This document shows positions 1 to 7,833 of a stretch of 32,654 bases of DNA, piece by piece. The stretch is from Nanobdellota archaeon (GTDB lineage: Archaea; Nanobdellota; Nanobdellia; Parvarchaeales; Parvarchaeaceae): NCBI GenBank assembly GCA_021791655.1, contig JAJYWD010000001.1, forward strand, positions 1-32,654, in the 5' to 3' direction. Under the pieces are notes generated by a model. The model made no database searches. It was not told where the DNA came from and was given only the letters and a program-made list of their open reading frames with translations. Each line of letters begins with the position of its first letter. Within the stretch, counting starts at the first letter, position 1. Made by a program: the position numbers and the translations under genes.

Positions 1-1349
1 ACGCCGGGCTTTTCCTCCTCGCCAGTCACGTCCAGCAGGCTTATGTGTTTTCCTTTCGCGAATTCCGTTATCGCCTTCGCTATGGGGTGGTTTGAATACT
101 GCTCTATGGAAGCCGCATAGCTGAGTATAAAGTTCACATTGTAGACTTTGCTGGCAGGTAGCACCTCGTTAATATCCGGTTTCGCCTCGGTTAGGGTGCC
201 GGTCTTGTCGAACACCACCATATTCACCTTTGACAACCTGTCCATCGCACTCATGTTTTTCATTAGGATGAACCGACTTGAGGATATATTGGAGGATATC
301 AGGAGCGTTATCGGCGTGGCCAGGCCTATTGCGCACGGGCACGCTATGACTATGACGGAAACAAAGGCCAGCACCGTTATCTCGGCCACGAGACCACTGC
401 CGGCAGAGCTTAGCGATATGTACCAGATTGAGGCGGCCACTATCGCGGCGATTATAACGACCGGAACGAAATAAGAGGAAAACGTGTCCGCAAGCCTCTG
501 TATCTTGAGCTTTCCCGTGGCGGCCTGTTTTATGAGCGTATAGAGCTTGCTGAGTGTAGAGTCCTTCCCCGCCCCCTCCACTTCGACCTTTATCGCGCCG
601 TTTATGTTTACCGTACCTGATATCACTTTGCTGCCCTTTATCTTCAGAACAGGCTCCGCTTCGCCGGTGAGCATCGATTCGTCCACTTCCGTTTTGCCCT
701 TTAGCACGCTCCCGTCTACTGGCACGTTTTCTCCGGGTTTTATGAGTATCGTGTCGCCTTTCCTGACCGTGTCTATCTCGATGTCTTTTATCTCGCCCTT
801 GTCGTCTATGATGTGTATGTGTGACGGAATCCTGCTGAGGAGTTTGTTCGCGGCGTCGTTCGCCCTCAGCTCCATAACTCCCTGCATGTAATTTCCCGTC
901 AGGATAAGCGATATTATGAACGTCGAAGTATCGAAATAAACGCCGGAAGCGGAAAAGTAGCCCGGGAACAGCGTTACAAAAGCCGAGAAGAAAAAGGCGG
1001 CGAGCGTACCCATGCTGATGAGAAGGTCCATGTTTCCCGAGCGCATCCTGAGTGCCTGGTATGCTCCCCTATAGAAAAGCAGGCCGGAATAGAACTGTAC
1101 CGGGAGTGCGAGAGCCAGCATTATATAGTCCTTTGACGGCACCGCAAGCAGATAATTTATAAGCAGCACCGGGATCGAGAACGCCCACGCGACCATAAGG
1201 GCGGTTCGTTCTTTTTTGTTCTCCTCCTCCGGTGCCTGGAATTTTATCTTGCAGCCCGTAGAGCAGAAATAATACTTCTGGCCGTCCTGTTCCAGAGTTA
1301 TGTCTGAGCTTTGTGGGACGTGCATCCCGCATATCGGATCGGTTGGCAT
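1..1349 (-). CDS. copA: Copper-type P1B ATPase, C-terminal part cut off by window edge
   Basis: Reading the minus strand from the ATG at 1349 gives about 449 residues before the window ends; the ORF track misses it because it has no stop inside the window. It starts with a YHS metal-binding domain (PICGM near the start, then FCSTGC). Membrane helices follow, then the actuator motif TGEAEP, the metal-site helix motif CPC (ACPCAIGLATP), the phosphorylation site DKTGTLTEAKP and the NHPIAKA motif of the nucleotide domain. CPC is characteristic of the copper/silver P1B group, so it probably exports monovalent copper or silver across the cell membrane using ATP. The GDGxNDxPAL hinge region lies outside the window. 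The start overlaps the stop of the upstream YHS ORF by one base (TGATG), so the two are likely co-translated. Metal specificity is inferred from the motif. Confidence 0.93.
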   Translation of the reverse strand, partial: MPTDPICGMHVPQSSDITLEQDGQKYYFCSTGCKIKFQAPEEENKKERTALMVAWAFSIPVLLINYLLAVPSKDYIMLALALPVQFYSGLLFYRGAYQALRMRSGNMDLLISMGTLAAFFFSAFVTLFPGYFSASGVYFDTSTFIISLILTGNYMQGVMELRANDAANKLLSRIPSHIHIIDDKGEIKDIEIDTVRKGDTILIKPGENVPVDGSVLKGKTEVDESMLTGEAEPVLKIKGSKVISGTVNINGAIKVEVEGAGKDSTLSKLYTLIKQAATGKLKIQRLADTFSSYFVPVVIIAAIVAASIWYISLSSAGSGLVAEITVLAFVSVIVIACPCAIGLATPITLLISSNISSSRFILMKNMSAMDRLSKVNMVVFDKTGTLTEAKPDINEVLPASKVYNVNFILSYAASIEQYSNHPIAKAITEFAKGKHISLLDVTGEEEKPG

Positions 1350-1489
1350 CAGCGTGCGTACTTTATCGGGTTGGCGTCGAACTTAGCCTTGCAGTCGGTC
1401 GAGCAGAAAACATAAGTCTTGCCTTTGACCACGCTTTTATATTCGGAGGTCTTAGCGACTTCCATCCCGCAAACAGTGTCTTTTTCCAT
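1349..1489 (-). CDS. Small YHS-domain metal-binding protein
   Basis: A 46-residue protein beginning MEKDTVCGMEV and ending NPIKYAR, with VCGM and FCSTDC cysteine pairs, i.e. one complete YHS domain of the kind found at the front of copper ATPases. The ORF track starts it at a GTG (1534). The ATG at 1489 is preferred because it gives exactly a YHS domain. A GGAGGT lies 18 nt upstream, which is too far for ordinary Shine-Dalgarno spacing, so the start is not certain. It ends in TGATG overlapping the ATPase start. It closely resembles the ATPase's own N-terminal YHS domain, so it may be a copper chaperone, or an extra sensor domain split from the pump by the in-frame stop. Confidence 0.7.
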   Translation of the reverse strand: MEKDTVCGMEVAKTSEYKSVVKGKTYVFCSTDCKAKFDANPIKYAR

Positions 1490-1681
1490 TTTAATTGGTA
1501 TATCAGTACCTCCGGAAGTGCCATACGAAAGCACTTCCAGGTCCTGCAGCTCTTCCGGTCCCGCATACAGATCCTACGAAGTCCTCCATGAAGCATATAA
1601 AAACCGCCAAATTTAAAGCCTTTAATCGGGCTATAACGGCGATTTAATCGGTATGCGCTTGATAAATATCTAAGACAAAAA

Positions 1682-1690
1682 CTTATAAAA
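1682..1690 (+). promoter_or_regulatory. TATA-like box for tRNA-Ile
   Basis: CTTATAAAA lies about 35 nt before the first base of the mature tRNA, consistent with an archaeal TATA box and a short tRNA leader. No other gene starts between it and the tRNA. Confidence 0.5.
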
Positions 1691-1720
1691 TGGGGAATAC
1701 GTGGATTATATCATATACGT

Positions 1721-1818
1721 GGCCCATTAGCTTAGCGGTGGAGCGCTGCTCTTATAAGAGTTCGCTCTAATATTTTTAGGTAAAGCAGAGGACGGGAGTT
1801 CGATCCTCCCATGGGCCA
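1721..1818 (+). tRNA. tRNA-Ile(UAU) with 26-nt intron
   Basis: The acceptor arms GGCCCAT/ATGGGCC, D-arm GCTT/GAGC, anticodon stem CTGCT/AGCAG, T-arm GGGAG-TTCGATC-CTCCC and discriminator A73 all fold. Between the anticodon-stem strands there are 33 nt, so 26 nt must be intron. Cutting after position 37 leaves the loop CTTATAA with anticodon TAT. A bulge-helix-bulge can be drawn: CTTA pairs with TAGG (one G-U), flanked by 3-nt bulges TAA and TAA, with cuts at 37/38. The intron also holds a GAG-TTCG-CTC hairpin. UAU reads the isoleucine codon AUA, which most archaea read with a CAU-anticodon tRNA carrying agmatidine. Shifting the intron by several bases still gives UAU; only a splice after position 34 would give UGU (Thr). 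Confidence 0.85.
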
Positions 1819-1891
1819 GTTCTAATCCATGAAAGAGGCATGTATGCCCATTTATGCCATACTTTATGGTTGTCCACCACCTTTGCCCTTT

Positions 1892-2530
1892 CTATTTCAA
1901 TGCGCCGCAAAAGACGTTTAGCCACTTCGTGCCTCTCGAATCAGTGGTGCGATAGGTTTCGAAGATTTTGAAATTTGCAGCTTTCAGTGCCTCTATAATC
2001 TCATTTTCCTCGTAATACGAGAAATATCGATTTCTCTCGTCGAAAGCCTCGCCGTCACCCTCCTTGACTGATAGATAAAGCACCCCCCCGTGCCTAAGTA
2101 CTGAATTGAGTGTGCGTAGCACTGGTGCAGCCTCTGCCTTTGGGATGTGCACTAATGAGGCACACGAAACGACAGCATCCAATGATTCGTCTTTAAGTGG
2201 GAGGGCGCGCATATCCGCGGCATTTAGGTCCAAAAACGAAAAAGAGCGATTTGCCCTGGTTAATAGGTTTCGTGATATATCGAAACACACCAGCGTTCTT
2301 GAGTTCTTTCTCAAATATTCGGCATCTCTGCCGGATCCGCAGCCGATATCTCCTATAAGCGCATCTCTTCGCGTGTAAGCAAGCAGTTTGTCAAGGGCGT
2401 TTTTCACCGCTGGGAATTTGGAGATATCACTGGTTTCATCGAAATAGCTGTCCGAATTGCCGTTGTAGAACTTTACAGTAGACTCAACTGGGTTTCTTTC
2501 TTTCATGGGAGGTAATGGCGTGATCTTCAT
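1892..2530 (-). CDS. Class I SAM-dependent methyltransferase
   Basis: A 212-aa Rossmann-fold methyltransferase. Motif I is IGDIGCGSGRD at about residue 60, followed by an acidic strand end (VCFDIS), the NAADMRALPL segment and the post-motif SLDAVVSCASLVHI. The pattern resembles small-molecule and tRNA-wobble methyltransferases of the UbiE/Trm9 type, but the substrate cannot be read from the sequence. It is monocistronic on the minus strand between the tRNA and the zinc-ribbon gene. A TTTATAA box at 2561-2567 lies about 34 nt upstream of the ATG. The first ATG is used; a second Met eight residues in (MKERNP) is possible. Confidence 0.8.
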   Translation of the reverse strand: MKITPLPPMKERNPVESTVKFYNGNSDSYFDETSDISKFPAVKNALDKLLAYTRRDALIGDIGCGSGRDAEYLRKNSRTLVCFDISRNLLTRANRSFSFLDLNAADMRALPLKDESLDAVVSCASLVHIPKAEAAPVLRTLNSVLRHGGVLYLSVKEGDGEAFDERNRYFSYYEENEIIEALKAANFKIFETYRTTDSRGTKWLNVFCGALK

Positions 2531-2560
2531 AATAAGCTTTTCTGGGTCGATACAAAAGGC

Positions 2561-2567
2561 TTATAAA
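2561..2567 (-). promoter_or_regulatory. TATA box of the methyltransferase gene
   Basis: On the minus strand this reads TTTATAA, about 34 nt upstream of the ATG at 2530, implying a leader of roughly 8 nt. Confidence 0.45.
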
Positions 2568-2666
2568 GGAAACTATTCATTAGCTACATAGAGGGATGAT
2601 ATTAGGTTTCTTTCAGAAAAGTTGAGGTTTTGATTTTTCTTTAAGATTTTAATGTTCATTCCAGTA

Positions 2667-2671
2667 GGAGG
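2667..2671 (+). promoter_or_regulatory. Strong Shine-Dalgarno before the zinc-ribbon gene
   Basis: GGAGG with a 5-nt spacer to the ATG at 2677. It decides the start of a gene that would otherwise be dismissed for its length. Confidence 0.7.
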
Positions 2672-2676
2672 AACAA

Positions 2677-2814
2677 ATGGCAAGATTTGAGCGTAGAATG
2701 TACAAGGCTACTTGCTCTGATTGTGGAAAGGAGACGGAAGTTCCGTTTCAGCCGCAAGAGGGCAGGCCTGTCTACTGCAGAGACTGCTATAATAAAAAAA
2801 GGCAGGTACAGTAG
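2677..2814 (+). CDS. 45-aa CxxC...CxxC zinc-ribbon protein
   Basis: A short gene absent from the ORF track: MARFERRMYKATCSDCGKET, ending KKRQVQ. Two CxxC pairs (CSDC and CRDC) about 17 residues apart surround the conserved-looking stretch PFxPxxGRPVYC. This matches small zinc-ribbon proteins with a CxxC-x17-CxxC pattern that are common in candidate-phylum bacteria and DPANN archaea. Both flanks are rich in Lys/Arg, suggesting contact with nucleic acid or the ribosome (inference). It has an unusually good Shine-Dalgarno, AGGAGG, ending 5 nt before the ATG, while most neighbours look leaderless. A weak hairpin TATTTCT/AGAAATA follows the stop. Confidence 0.82.
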   Translation: MARFERRMYKATCSDCGKETEVPFQPQEGRPVYCRDCYNKKRQVQ

Positions 2815-2869
2815 TTATTTCTAAGAAGAAATAGAACGAAGTTAATTTTTAGTTTATTTTTTATTAATT

Positions 2870-4303
2870 TTATAGGGTTTTGAGTTGTGGGAAGGGTATA
2901 ACTTCCTTTATAGATTTCGAATTTGTGCACAGCATCTGTAATCTGTCTATCCCTATTCCAACTCCCCCGGTTGGCGGCATCCCATAGCCAAGAGCCTCTA
3001 TAAAGTCTCTATCGAATTCCTGGGTTTCGTCGACACCTTTCTCTTTTCTTGACGCTTCGAAATTGAATCTTTCGATTTGTTCCAATGGGTCGTTGAGCTC
3101 GCTGAACGCGTTTGCAATCTCTGTGCCCATTACATACAGTTCGAAGCGATATACGAATCCCGGCGCGTTTTTCATGCTCTTCGCCAAGGGTGAGACCTCT
3201 ACTGGGAAATTTGTTATGAAAGTCGGCTGTATAACGGTTTTTTGTACCTCCTCCTCAAATAGCGTGTTTATTGCTTCTCCGTACGTTGTCACTTTTTTGT
3301 CAATCTTCTTCGCGCGTTCTATCATTTCGTTATTGTTTATGTTACCCGTAACTTCCCTGACGCTGCCTTCCATCGTCTTTGTCGAGAATTTGGAAAAATC
3401 AAGTTTTGCATCGCCGTAAGGTACGCTAAAGGTTCCGTTGGACGTGTACACTGCCGCCTTAACTATCTCCTGGGTCAAGTTCATCATGTCGCTAAGATCG
3501 CCATATGCTTGGTACAATTCTAACATTGTAAATTCGGGATTGTGCCGTGTGTCCACGCCTTCGTTTCTGAAGTCTTTGCTTATGTCGTACACCTTCTCAA
3601 AGCCGCCTACCAACATCCGTTTTAGGTATAGTTCTGAGGCTATTTTTAGGTAAAGATCTCTATCCAACGCGTTGTAGTGCGTAACGAACGGCCTGGCGTG
3701 TGCACCGCCGGGTATTGGTTGTAATATCGGTACTATGACTTCTATAAAGCCTTTTTTGTCCAAGAGACCCCTTATGCCGGCTATCACTTCGCTGCTCTTC
3801 TTTATCTTCTCCTTTGAATCGGGATTCATTATGAAGTCCAGATAGCGTTTTCTGTACCTTTTTTCCGTGTCCTCGAGCCCGTACCACTTCGGCGGCAGTG
3901 GCAGGAGCGCCTTTGCGAGTATTAATATCTTGTTGGGTAGCACGGATATTTCCCCGGTTTTCGTTTTTGTCAGCCTTCCTTCGGCGCCTATTATGTCGCC
4001 AGGCTCGAGAAAATCGAGTAGTTTCTTAGATTTCGCATCAAGCCTTTCTTCGAGTATATAGACCTGGATCGTACCGCTGTCATCCCGTAAGTCCAGAAAT
4101 TTTATTTTGCCATGATCCCGCCTGGCAATTATCCTGCCGGCGGCTTTTATCATGCTATCGTTCAGGCGCTCGAAACCGCCCTTTAATTCTATATTGGACG
4201 CGGTTTTCTCGAAACGATCACCGTACGGCTCAAAGCCTTCTATACGTAGTGCATTTAGCTTTTCGAGTCTGTCCTTATCAAAATCAACAGAGGATTTCTC
4301 CAT
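2870..4303 (-). CDS. lysS: Lysyl-tRNA synthetase, class II
   Basis: A 477-aa enzyme charging tRNA-Lys with lysine in the cytoplasm. An OB-fold anticodon-binding domain occupies about residues 50-130 (GRIIARRDHGKIKFLDLRD). The class II catalytic core follows: motif 1 around 180-197 (GFIEVIVPILQPIPGGAHARPF), motif 2 at about 245-258 (FRNEGVDTRHNPEF) and motif 3 near the C-terminus (GGVGIGIDRLQML). Length and architecture match bacterial and eukaryotic LysS; many archaea use the unrelated class I enzyme, so this lineage carries the class II type. A TATA-like ATAAGTTATAAAC centred near 4330 is about 26 nt before the ATG, implying a leaderless mRNA; it overlaps the end of the upstream gene. Confidence 0.96.
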   Translation of the reverse strand: MEKSSVDFDKDRLEKLNALRIEGFEPYGDRFEKTASNIELKGGFERLNDSMIKAAGRIIARRDHGKIKFLDLRDDSGTIQVYILEERLDAKSKKLLDFLEPGDIIGAEGRLTKTKTGEISVLPNKILILAKALLPLPPKWYGLEDTEKRYRKRYLDFIMNPDSKEKIKKSSEVIAGIRGLLDKKGFIEVIVPILQPIPGGAHARPFVTHYNALDRDLYLKIASELYLKRMLVGGFEKVYDISKDFRNEGVDTRHNPEFTMLELYQAYGDLSDMMNLTQEIVKAAVYTSNGTFSVPYGDAKLDFSKFSTKTMEGSVREVTGNINNNEMIERAKKIDKKVTTYGEAINTLFEEEVQKTVIQPTFITNFPVEVSPLAKSMKNAPGFVYRFELYVMGTEIANAFSELNDPLEQIERFNFEASRKEKGVDETQEFDRDFIEALGYGMPPTGGVGIGIDRLQMLCTNSKSIKEVIPFPQLKTL

Positions 4304-4332
4304 ACTACACTATCGATTTTCTTGTTTATAAC

Positions 4333-5595
4333 TTATACCATGGTTAGAGATACGGTACTTGCGGCGAGGGTTACTATGCAGAATATTACCGAGGCGGCTA
4401 TAACCGTTCTCTTTATAGCGCGGTTTTTTGATACAAGAGCTACTATCGCTTTTCCGAGTACGCCCGCCGCTATAGACAGACCAAGTAAAAATGCGGCATA
4501 ACTTGCGGCTATTTTTCCGTCTAGAAACAACAGGCCGATAGAAACCGTAGATCCCGCAACGTTTGCTATACCTGAGAAGAACATGGTCAACGGAAGTATC
4601 TGCGGCACGAAAGCATCCACGAGTCTGGAAACACTAAGTATGACGAAGAACAGAACCGCGAATTCCAGAGCCTGCATTATCGGAAATGGCTTCTGTGGCG
4701 CCTCTATCTTCTCTGTCAATTCCTTCCTGCCGAGTAGCCATAGTATCGCCAGGAATATGCTGGAAGTTGCCAAAACTGGCAAAAAGTAGTACACGATGGG
4801 GGCCGAGATGGTCGTGAAATAAATTAGTATCAACCCCTGTCCGAATATCATCGGAAGATTTGCGGAAAATAGTACGTTGTAGGTTATAGTCTTGGCTTTT
4901 GACCTTACCTTGTTTCCGAGATTAATAAGCGCGAATGCTATACCTGTGCCGCTTATTATGCTGCCTATCAGAGTCGAGAACAGTATTCCACGTTCGCTGT
5001 ATTTTATTATGAAATACTGCAGGAAGAAGAGCAGGCTTATTGCGCTGACAATCAGCCAGAACGCAAACGGATTGAAGAACTGGTAGGGTCCCAGGTACAT
5101 ATTTGGCAGCAATGGTAGTATAACGAAGGCTATGACTAGAAGGTTTATGGCCGCTAGCAATTCCGCCCTGGTTAATCTGCCTATGACCGAGAGCATTTCT
5201 CTCTTGTAGAAACTTAGAGCTGCTAACAGCACACCTATGATCGTAGCATACTGGTAATAGCCGAGACCACTTAGTAAGCCTACAAAAAATAGTATCATAG
5301 TAGCTACGTATGTCGTTGCTCCCGGGTAATGTACTAACTTGACTTTCGCTTCGTATAGTAGTGATGCGAAAATGACTATAACGCCCGCCGCGGTTATGAG
5401 CACTGCAACGTTTGAAGTTATATAATACAAAAGTGCAAACAGGTATCCAAGCATCGCTATGAACACGCTGGTTCTAAGACCAAGGTAAATCCTGACGCCG
5501 TGCAGCATCCTGTACTCGTTTTCTAAGCCAACTATCGCTCCCAAGGCTATAGCCAACAACAGGTCCTGTAACGAAGGCAATACCACCGGATTCAT
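4333..5595 (-). CDS. MgtC/SapB-like plus DUF4010 membrane protein
   Basis: A 420-aa polytopic membrane protein with roughly 12 hydrophobic segments. The N-terminal part has the MgtC/SapB signature: GAIVGLENEYRM followed by GLRTSVFIAMLGYL. The C-terminal two thirds resembles the DUF4010 partner domain, with glycine-rich helices such as GIANVAGSTVSIGLLFLDG. Such fusions are widespread in archaea. MgtC relatives are linked to magnesium or membrane-energy stress, but the transported substrate is not established. The ATG at 5595 lies about 24 nt from a TATA element shared with the divergent helicase gene. Confidence 0.8.
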   Translation of the reverse strand: MNPVVLPSLQDLLLAIALGAIVGLENEYRMLHGVRIYLGLRTSVFIAMLGYLFALLYYITSNVAVLITAAGVIVIFASLLYEAKVKLVHYPGATTYVATMILFFVGLLSGLGYYQYATIIGVLLAALSFYKREMLSVIGRLTRAELLAAINLLVIAFVILPLLPNMYLGPYQFFNPFAFWLIVSAISLLFFLQYFIIKYSERGILFSTLIGSIISGTGIAFALINLGNKVRSKAKTITYNVLFSANLPMIFGQGLILIYFTTISAPIVYYFLPVLATSSIFLAILWLLGRKELTEKIEAPQKPFPIMQALEFAVLFFVILSVSRLVDAFVPQILPLTMFFSGIANVAGSTVSIGLLFLDGKIAASYAAFLLGLSIAAGVLGKAIVALVSKNRAIKRTVIAASVIFCIVTLAASTVSLTMV

Positions 5596-5611
5596 TTAAT
5601 AGTGGTGCGTT

Positions 5612-5622
5612 TCTATATAAAA
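5612..5622. promoter_or_regulatory. Probable shared bidirectional TATA element
   Basis: CTATATAAAAA is the only good TATA sequence in the 59-bp gap between the divergent genes starting at 5595 (minus) and 5655 (plus). Read on the minus strand as TTTTTATATAG it is about 24 nt from the 5595 ATG. On the plus strand it would start RNA about 10 nt before the 5655 ATG. Confidence 0.5.
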
Positions 5623-5654
5623 AGGATTAACGTTATCTTATTTAGCGATAGCAT

Positions 5655-7808
5655 ATGGAGAACAAAATCGAGAGACTAGAAGATTTAAAGAGCCGTATAC
5701 CAAAAGAGATTTACGGTTACCTGGATTCGCTCGGCATAAAATCCCTGTTGCCCCCGCAAGTGGGGGCGGTTAGTAGCGGCCTGTTCGACGGCAAGGATCT
5801 ATTAGTATCCGCACCTACAGCCTCCGGCAAGACTCTGATCGCGGAGATGGCAATCATGCGGGCGCTGCTCCAGGGCAAGAAAGCAATATACATCGCGCCG
5901 ATGAGGGCGTTGCTCGCGGAAAAATTCGATGAATTCAGACTCAATCACAAAGAAGCAAAAGTTGCCCTTTCCATAGGCGATTTTAACGAGTTCGATAAGA
6001 GACTTGAGCGCTATGACGTGATATTTGTTTCTACTGAGAAATTAGACAGCCTTCTTAGGCACGCAGAGACTTACATAACCAACGTGGGGTGCATAGTGTA
6101 CGACGAGGTGCACCTCTTAATGGATTCTGGTCGAGGCCCGGTTTTGGAGTATCTCATCTCCCTCAACAAGAAAGTTTATCCGAATGCGCAAGTGATAGGA
6201 TTGAGCGCTACTATGAGCAACTGCTCCGAATTGGGCCGCTGGATGGGCTGTTCCGTTGTAGAGAGCGGTTTCAGGCCCGTAAAACTGGACAAAATGATCT
6301 ATCTGAACGGCGAGCTTTTCGATGGCAAAAAAATAGAGATTAATAACGTGGACGATCCGATTTTGAACATTGCGCTGTATCTTTTAAAGCAAGGCAAGCA
6401 GGCTCTCGTATTCTGTCAGAATAGGAAGGCCACCGTTGCCACGGCTAAGCTTTTGAGTGGAGTGGTTGCTGCTAATTTGGATGCATCCGCCAAGGCCGAA
6501 TTGAAAGCAGTATCCTCCGATGTTTTGGGTGTGCTGGAAAGACCGACTTCTCAGTGCGAAGAGCTCGGAGAGGTGGTAAAGAACGGTGTTGCGTTTCATC
6601 ACGCCGGACTTATGAACAAACAGCGTAAACTTGTAGAAGATGCGTTTAGATCTGGCAAGTTGAAATTCATAGCGGCCACGCCAACTTTAGCTATGGGGGT
6701 CAATTTGCCTGCGAATACGGTCATAATATCCTCTGTATATCGCTACGGAGATTTCGGCATGGAATCGCTTCCCGCCTTTGAGATAGAACAAATGGTTGGG
6801 CGAGCTGGCAGACCAAAATACGATTCTGAAGGCACGGCCATAATACTGGCCAGGAGCGAGAGGGAACGCGAATTAATAGAGGGCAAATATCTCTCCGGTG
6901 ACATAGAGCCGATAATGTCCCGGTTTAACAACGAAATACCGGTAAGGATCTATACTCTCGCGCTTTTCTGTTTTCGTGGCAATAGCAGTGTAAAGCAGGT
7001 AATAGATTTCTTTGACGGACTTCTAGCGCCGGAACAGGGGAAGGATTTGACTGCAAAGGTGGAGGACGCTGTCGAATTTTTGATAAGCAATGGATTTCTG
7101 GAAAAATCCGGCGACAGCGTCTCACCGACGGATATGGGCAGGCTAGTAAATTCGCTTTATTTGGACCCATTTACCGCGATACTGTTCCTCAGATTCATCG
7201 AAAAATTGAAAAAAGGCGCAGCTTTCTCCTCCTCTTCAGCCTTACACCTCTTGTTCTGTAGCGATGAATTCGGATTTATACGAGTATCGCAGTCGGAGTT
7301 CAGAAAATACGAAGACGAGAGCTATGAACTAGAGCTACTGGCTGACCAGAACCTAGTGGAGTACGAACGTTTTATAGCGGCTATAAAAATGATGCACGTT
7401 ATGTCCGACTGGATAGACGAAGCTCCGGAGCGAGACATAGAAGAAAGGTATGGCATGTCTGCTGGAGAGCTTTATAACTCGCTGGAGAACATAAGATGGC
7501 TCTTACACGGACTTAAAGAACTTTCCAAGGCGAGGGGACTACGTGAAAATAACATTACAAAGCTTGAAAAGAGAGTGGAGAACGGCATAAAGGAGGAGCT
7601 GGTAGGTCTCGTTTCCGTGCCGAGAATAGGGCGCATAAGGGCAAGGAAACTATTTTCTTCAGGCTTGAAAACAACTGCTGATCTGCGGAAGGCGGACGTA
7701 CAGCGCTTGAGTTCGATTTTAGGCGCCAAAATCGGAAGAGACACGTATTGGTATTTTCATTCTAAGAATGAAGAGCAGAGAAAACTCGACGTTACACTAC
7801 AAGAATAA
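5655..7808 (+). CDS. hel308: Hel308-type Ski2-family DNA helicase
   Basis: A 717-aa superfamily 2 helicase. Visible motifs in order: LLPPQ near residue 31, Walker A SAPTASGKT at about 52-60, the Walker B variant YDEVHLL (DEVH) near 150, motif III GLSAT, motif IV ALVFCQNRK, motif V TPTLAMGVNLPA and motif VI QMVGRAGRP. A winged-helix and ratchet region follows. The C-terminal helix-hairpin-helix-like segment VPRIGRIRARKLFSSGLKT is typical of Hel308/HelQ. The archaeal family unwinds forked DNA 3'-5' at stalled replication forks. The next gene begins 25 nt downstream on the same strand, so the two are likely co-transcribed. Length matches the family (about 700 aa). Confidence 0.92.
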   Translation: MENKIERLEDLKSRIPKEIYGYLDSLGIKSLLPPQVGAVSSGLFDGKDLLVSAPTASGKTLIAEMAIMRALLQGKKAIYIAPMRALLAEKFDEFRLNHKEAKVALSIGDFNEFDKRLERYDVIFVSTEKLDSLLRHAETYITNVGCIVYDEVHLLMDSGRGPVLEYLISLNKKVYPNAQVIGLSATMSNCSELGRWMGCSVVESGFRPVKLDKMIYLNGELFDGKKIEINNVDDPILNIALYLLKQGKQALVFCQNRKATVATAKLLSGVVAANLDASAKAELKAVSSDVLGVLERPTSQCEELGEVVKNGVAFHHAGLMNKQRKLVEDAFRSGKLKFIAATPTLAMGVNLPANTVIISSVYRYGDFGMESLPAFEIEQMVGRAGRPKYDSEGTAIILARSERERELIEGKYLSGDIEPIMSRFNNEIPVRIYTLALFCFRGNSSVKQVIDFFDGLLAPEQGKDLTAKVEDAVEFLISNGFLEKSGDSVSPTDMGRLVNSLYLDPFTAILFLRFIEKLKKGAAFSSSSALHLLFCSDEFGFIRVSQSEFRKYEDESYELELLADQNLVEYERFIAAIKMMHVMSDWIDEAPERDIEERYGMSAGELYNSLENIRWLLHGLKELSKARGLRENNITKLEKRVENGIKEELVGLVSVPRIGRIRARKLFSSGLKTTADLRKADVQRLSSILGAKIGRDTYWYFHSKNEEQRKLDVTLQE

Positions 7809-7833
7809 ATATCTACACTGCCATAGAATCAGA

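Noticed and set aside
148-891. Plus-strand ORFs opposite the P-type ATPase
   Set aside because: The minus strand encodes unmistakable ATPase motifs (TGEAEP, CPC, DKTGT) across the same bases; the plus ORFs are shadows.
1349-1534. YHS ORF and ATPase as one frameshifted gene
   Set aside because: Each has its own start and a complete YHS domain, and TGATG overlaps are common here; a sequencing frameshift is not needed.
1363-1596. Minus ORF MLHGGLRRICM... overlapping the YHS gene
   Set aside because: Wrong frame relative to the YHS cysteine motifs and no family resemblance.
1721-1818. Reading the intron tRNA as tRNA-Thr(UGU)
   Set aside because: This would need splicing after position 34 and loses the 3-nt bulge geometry; cuts near 37/38 give UAU.
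7768-7833. Upstream start for the metallophosphoesterase
   Set aside because: It overlaps the helicase end and adds residues before the first beta strand; the ATG at 7834 begins exactly at MKILAASDIHGD.
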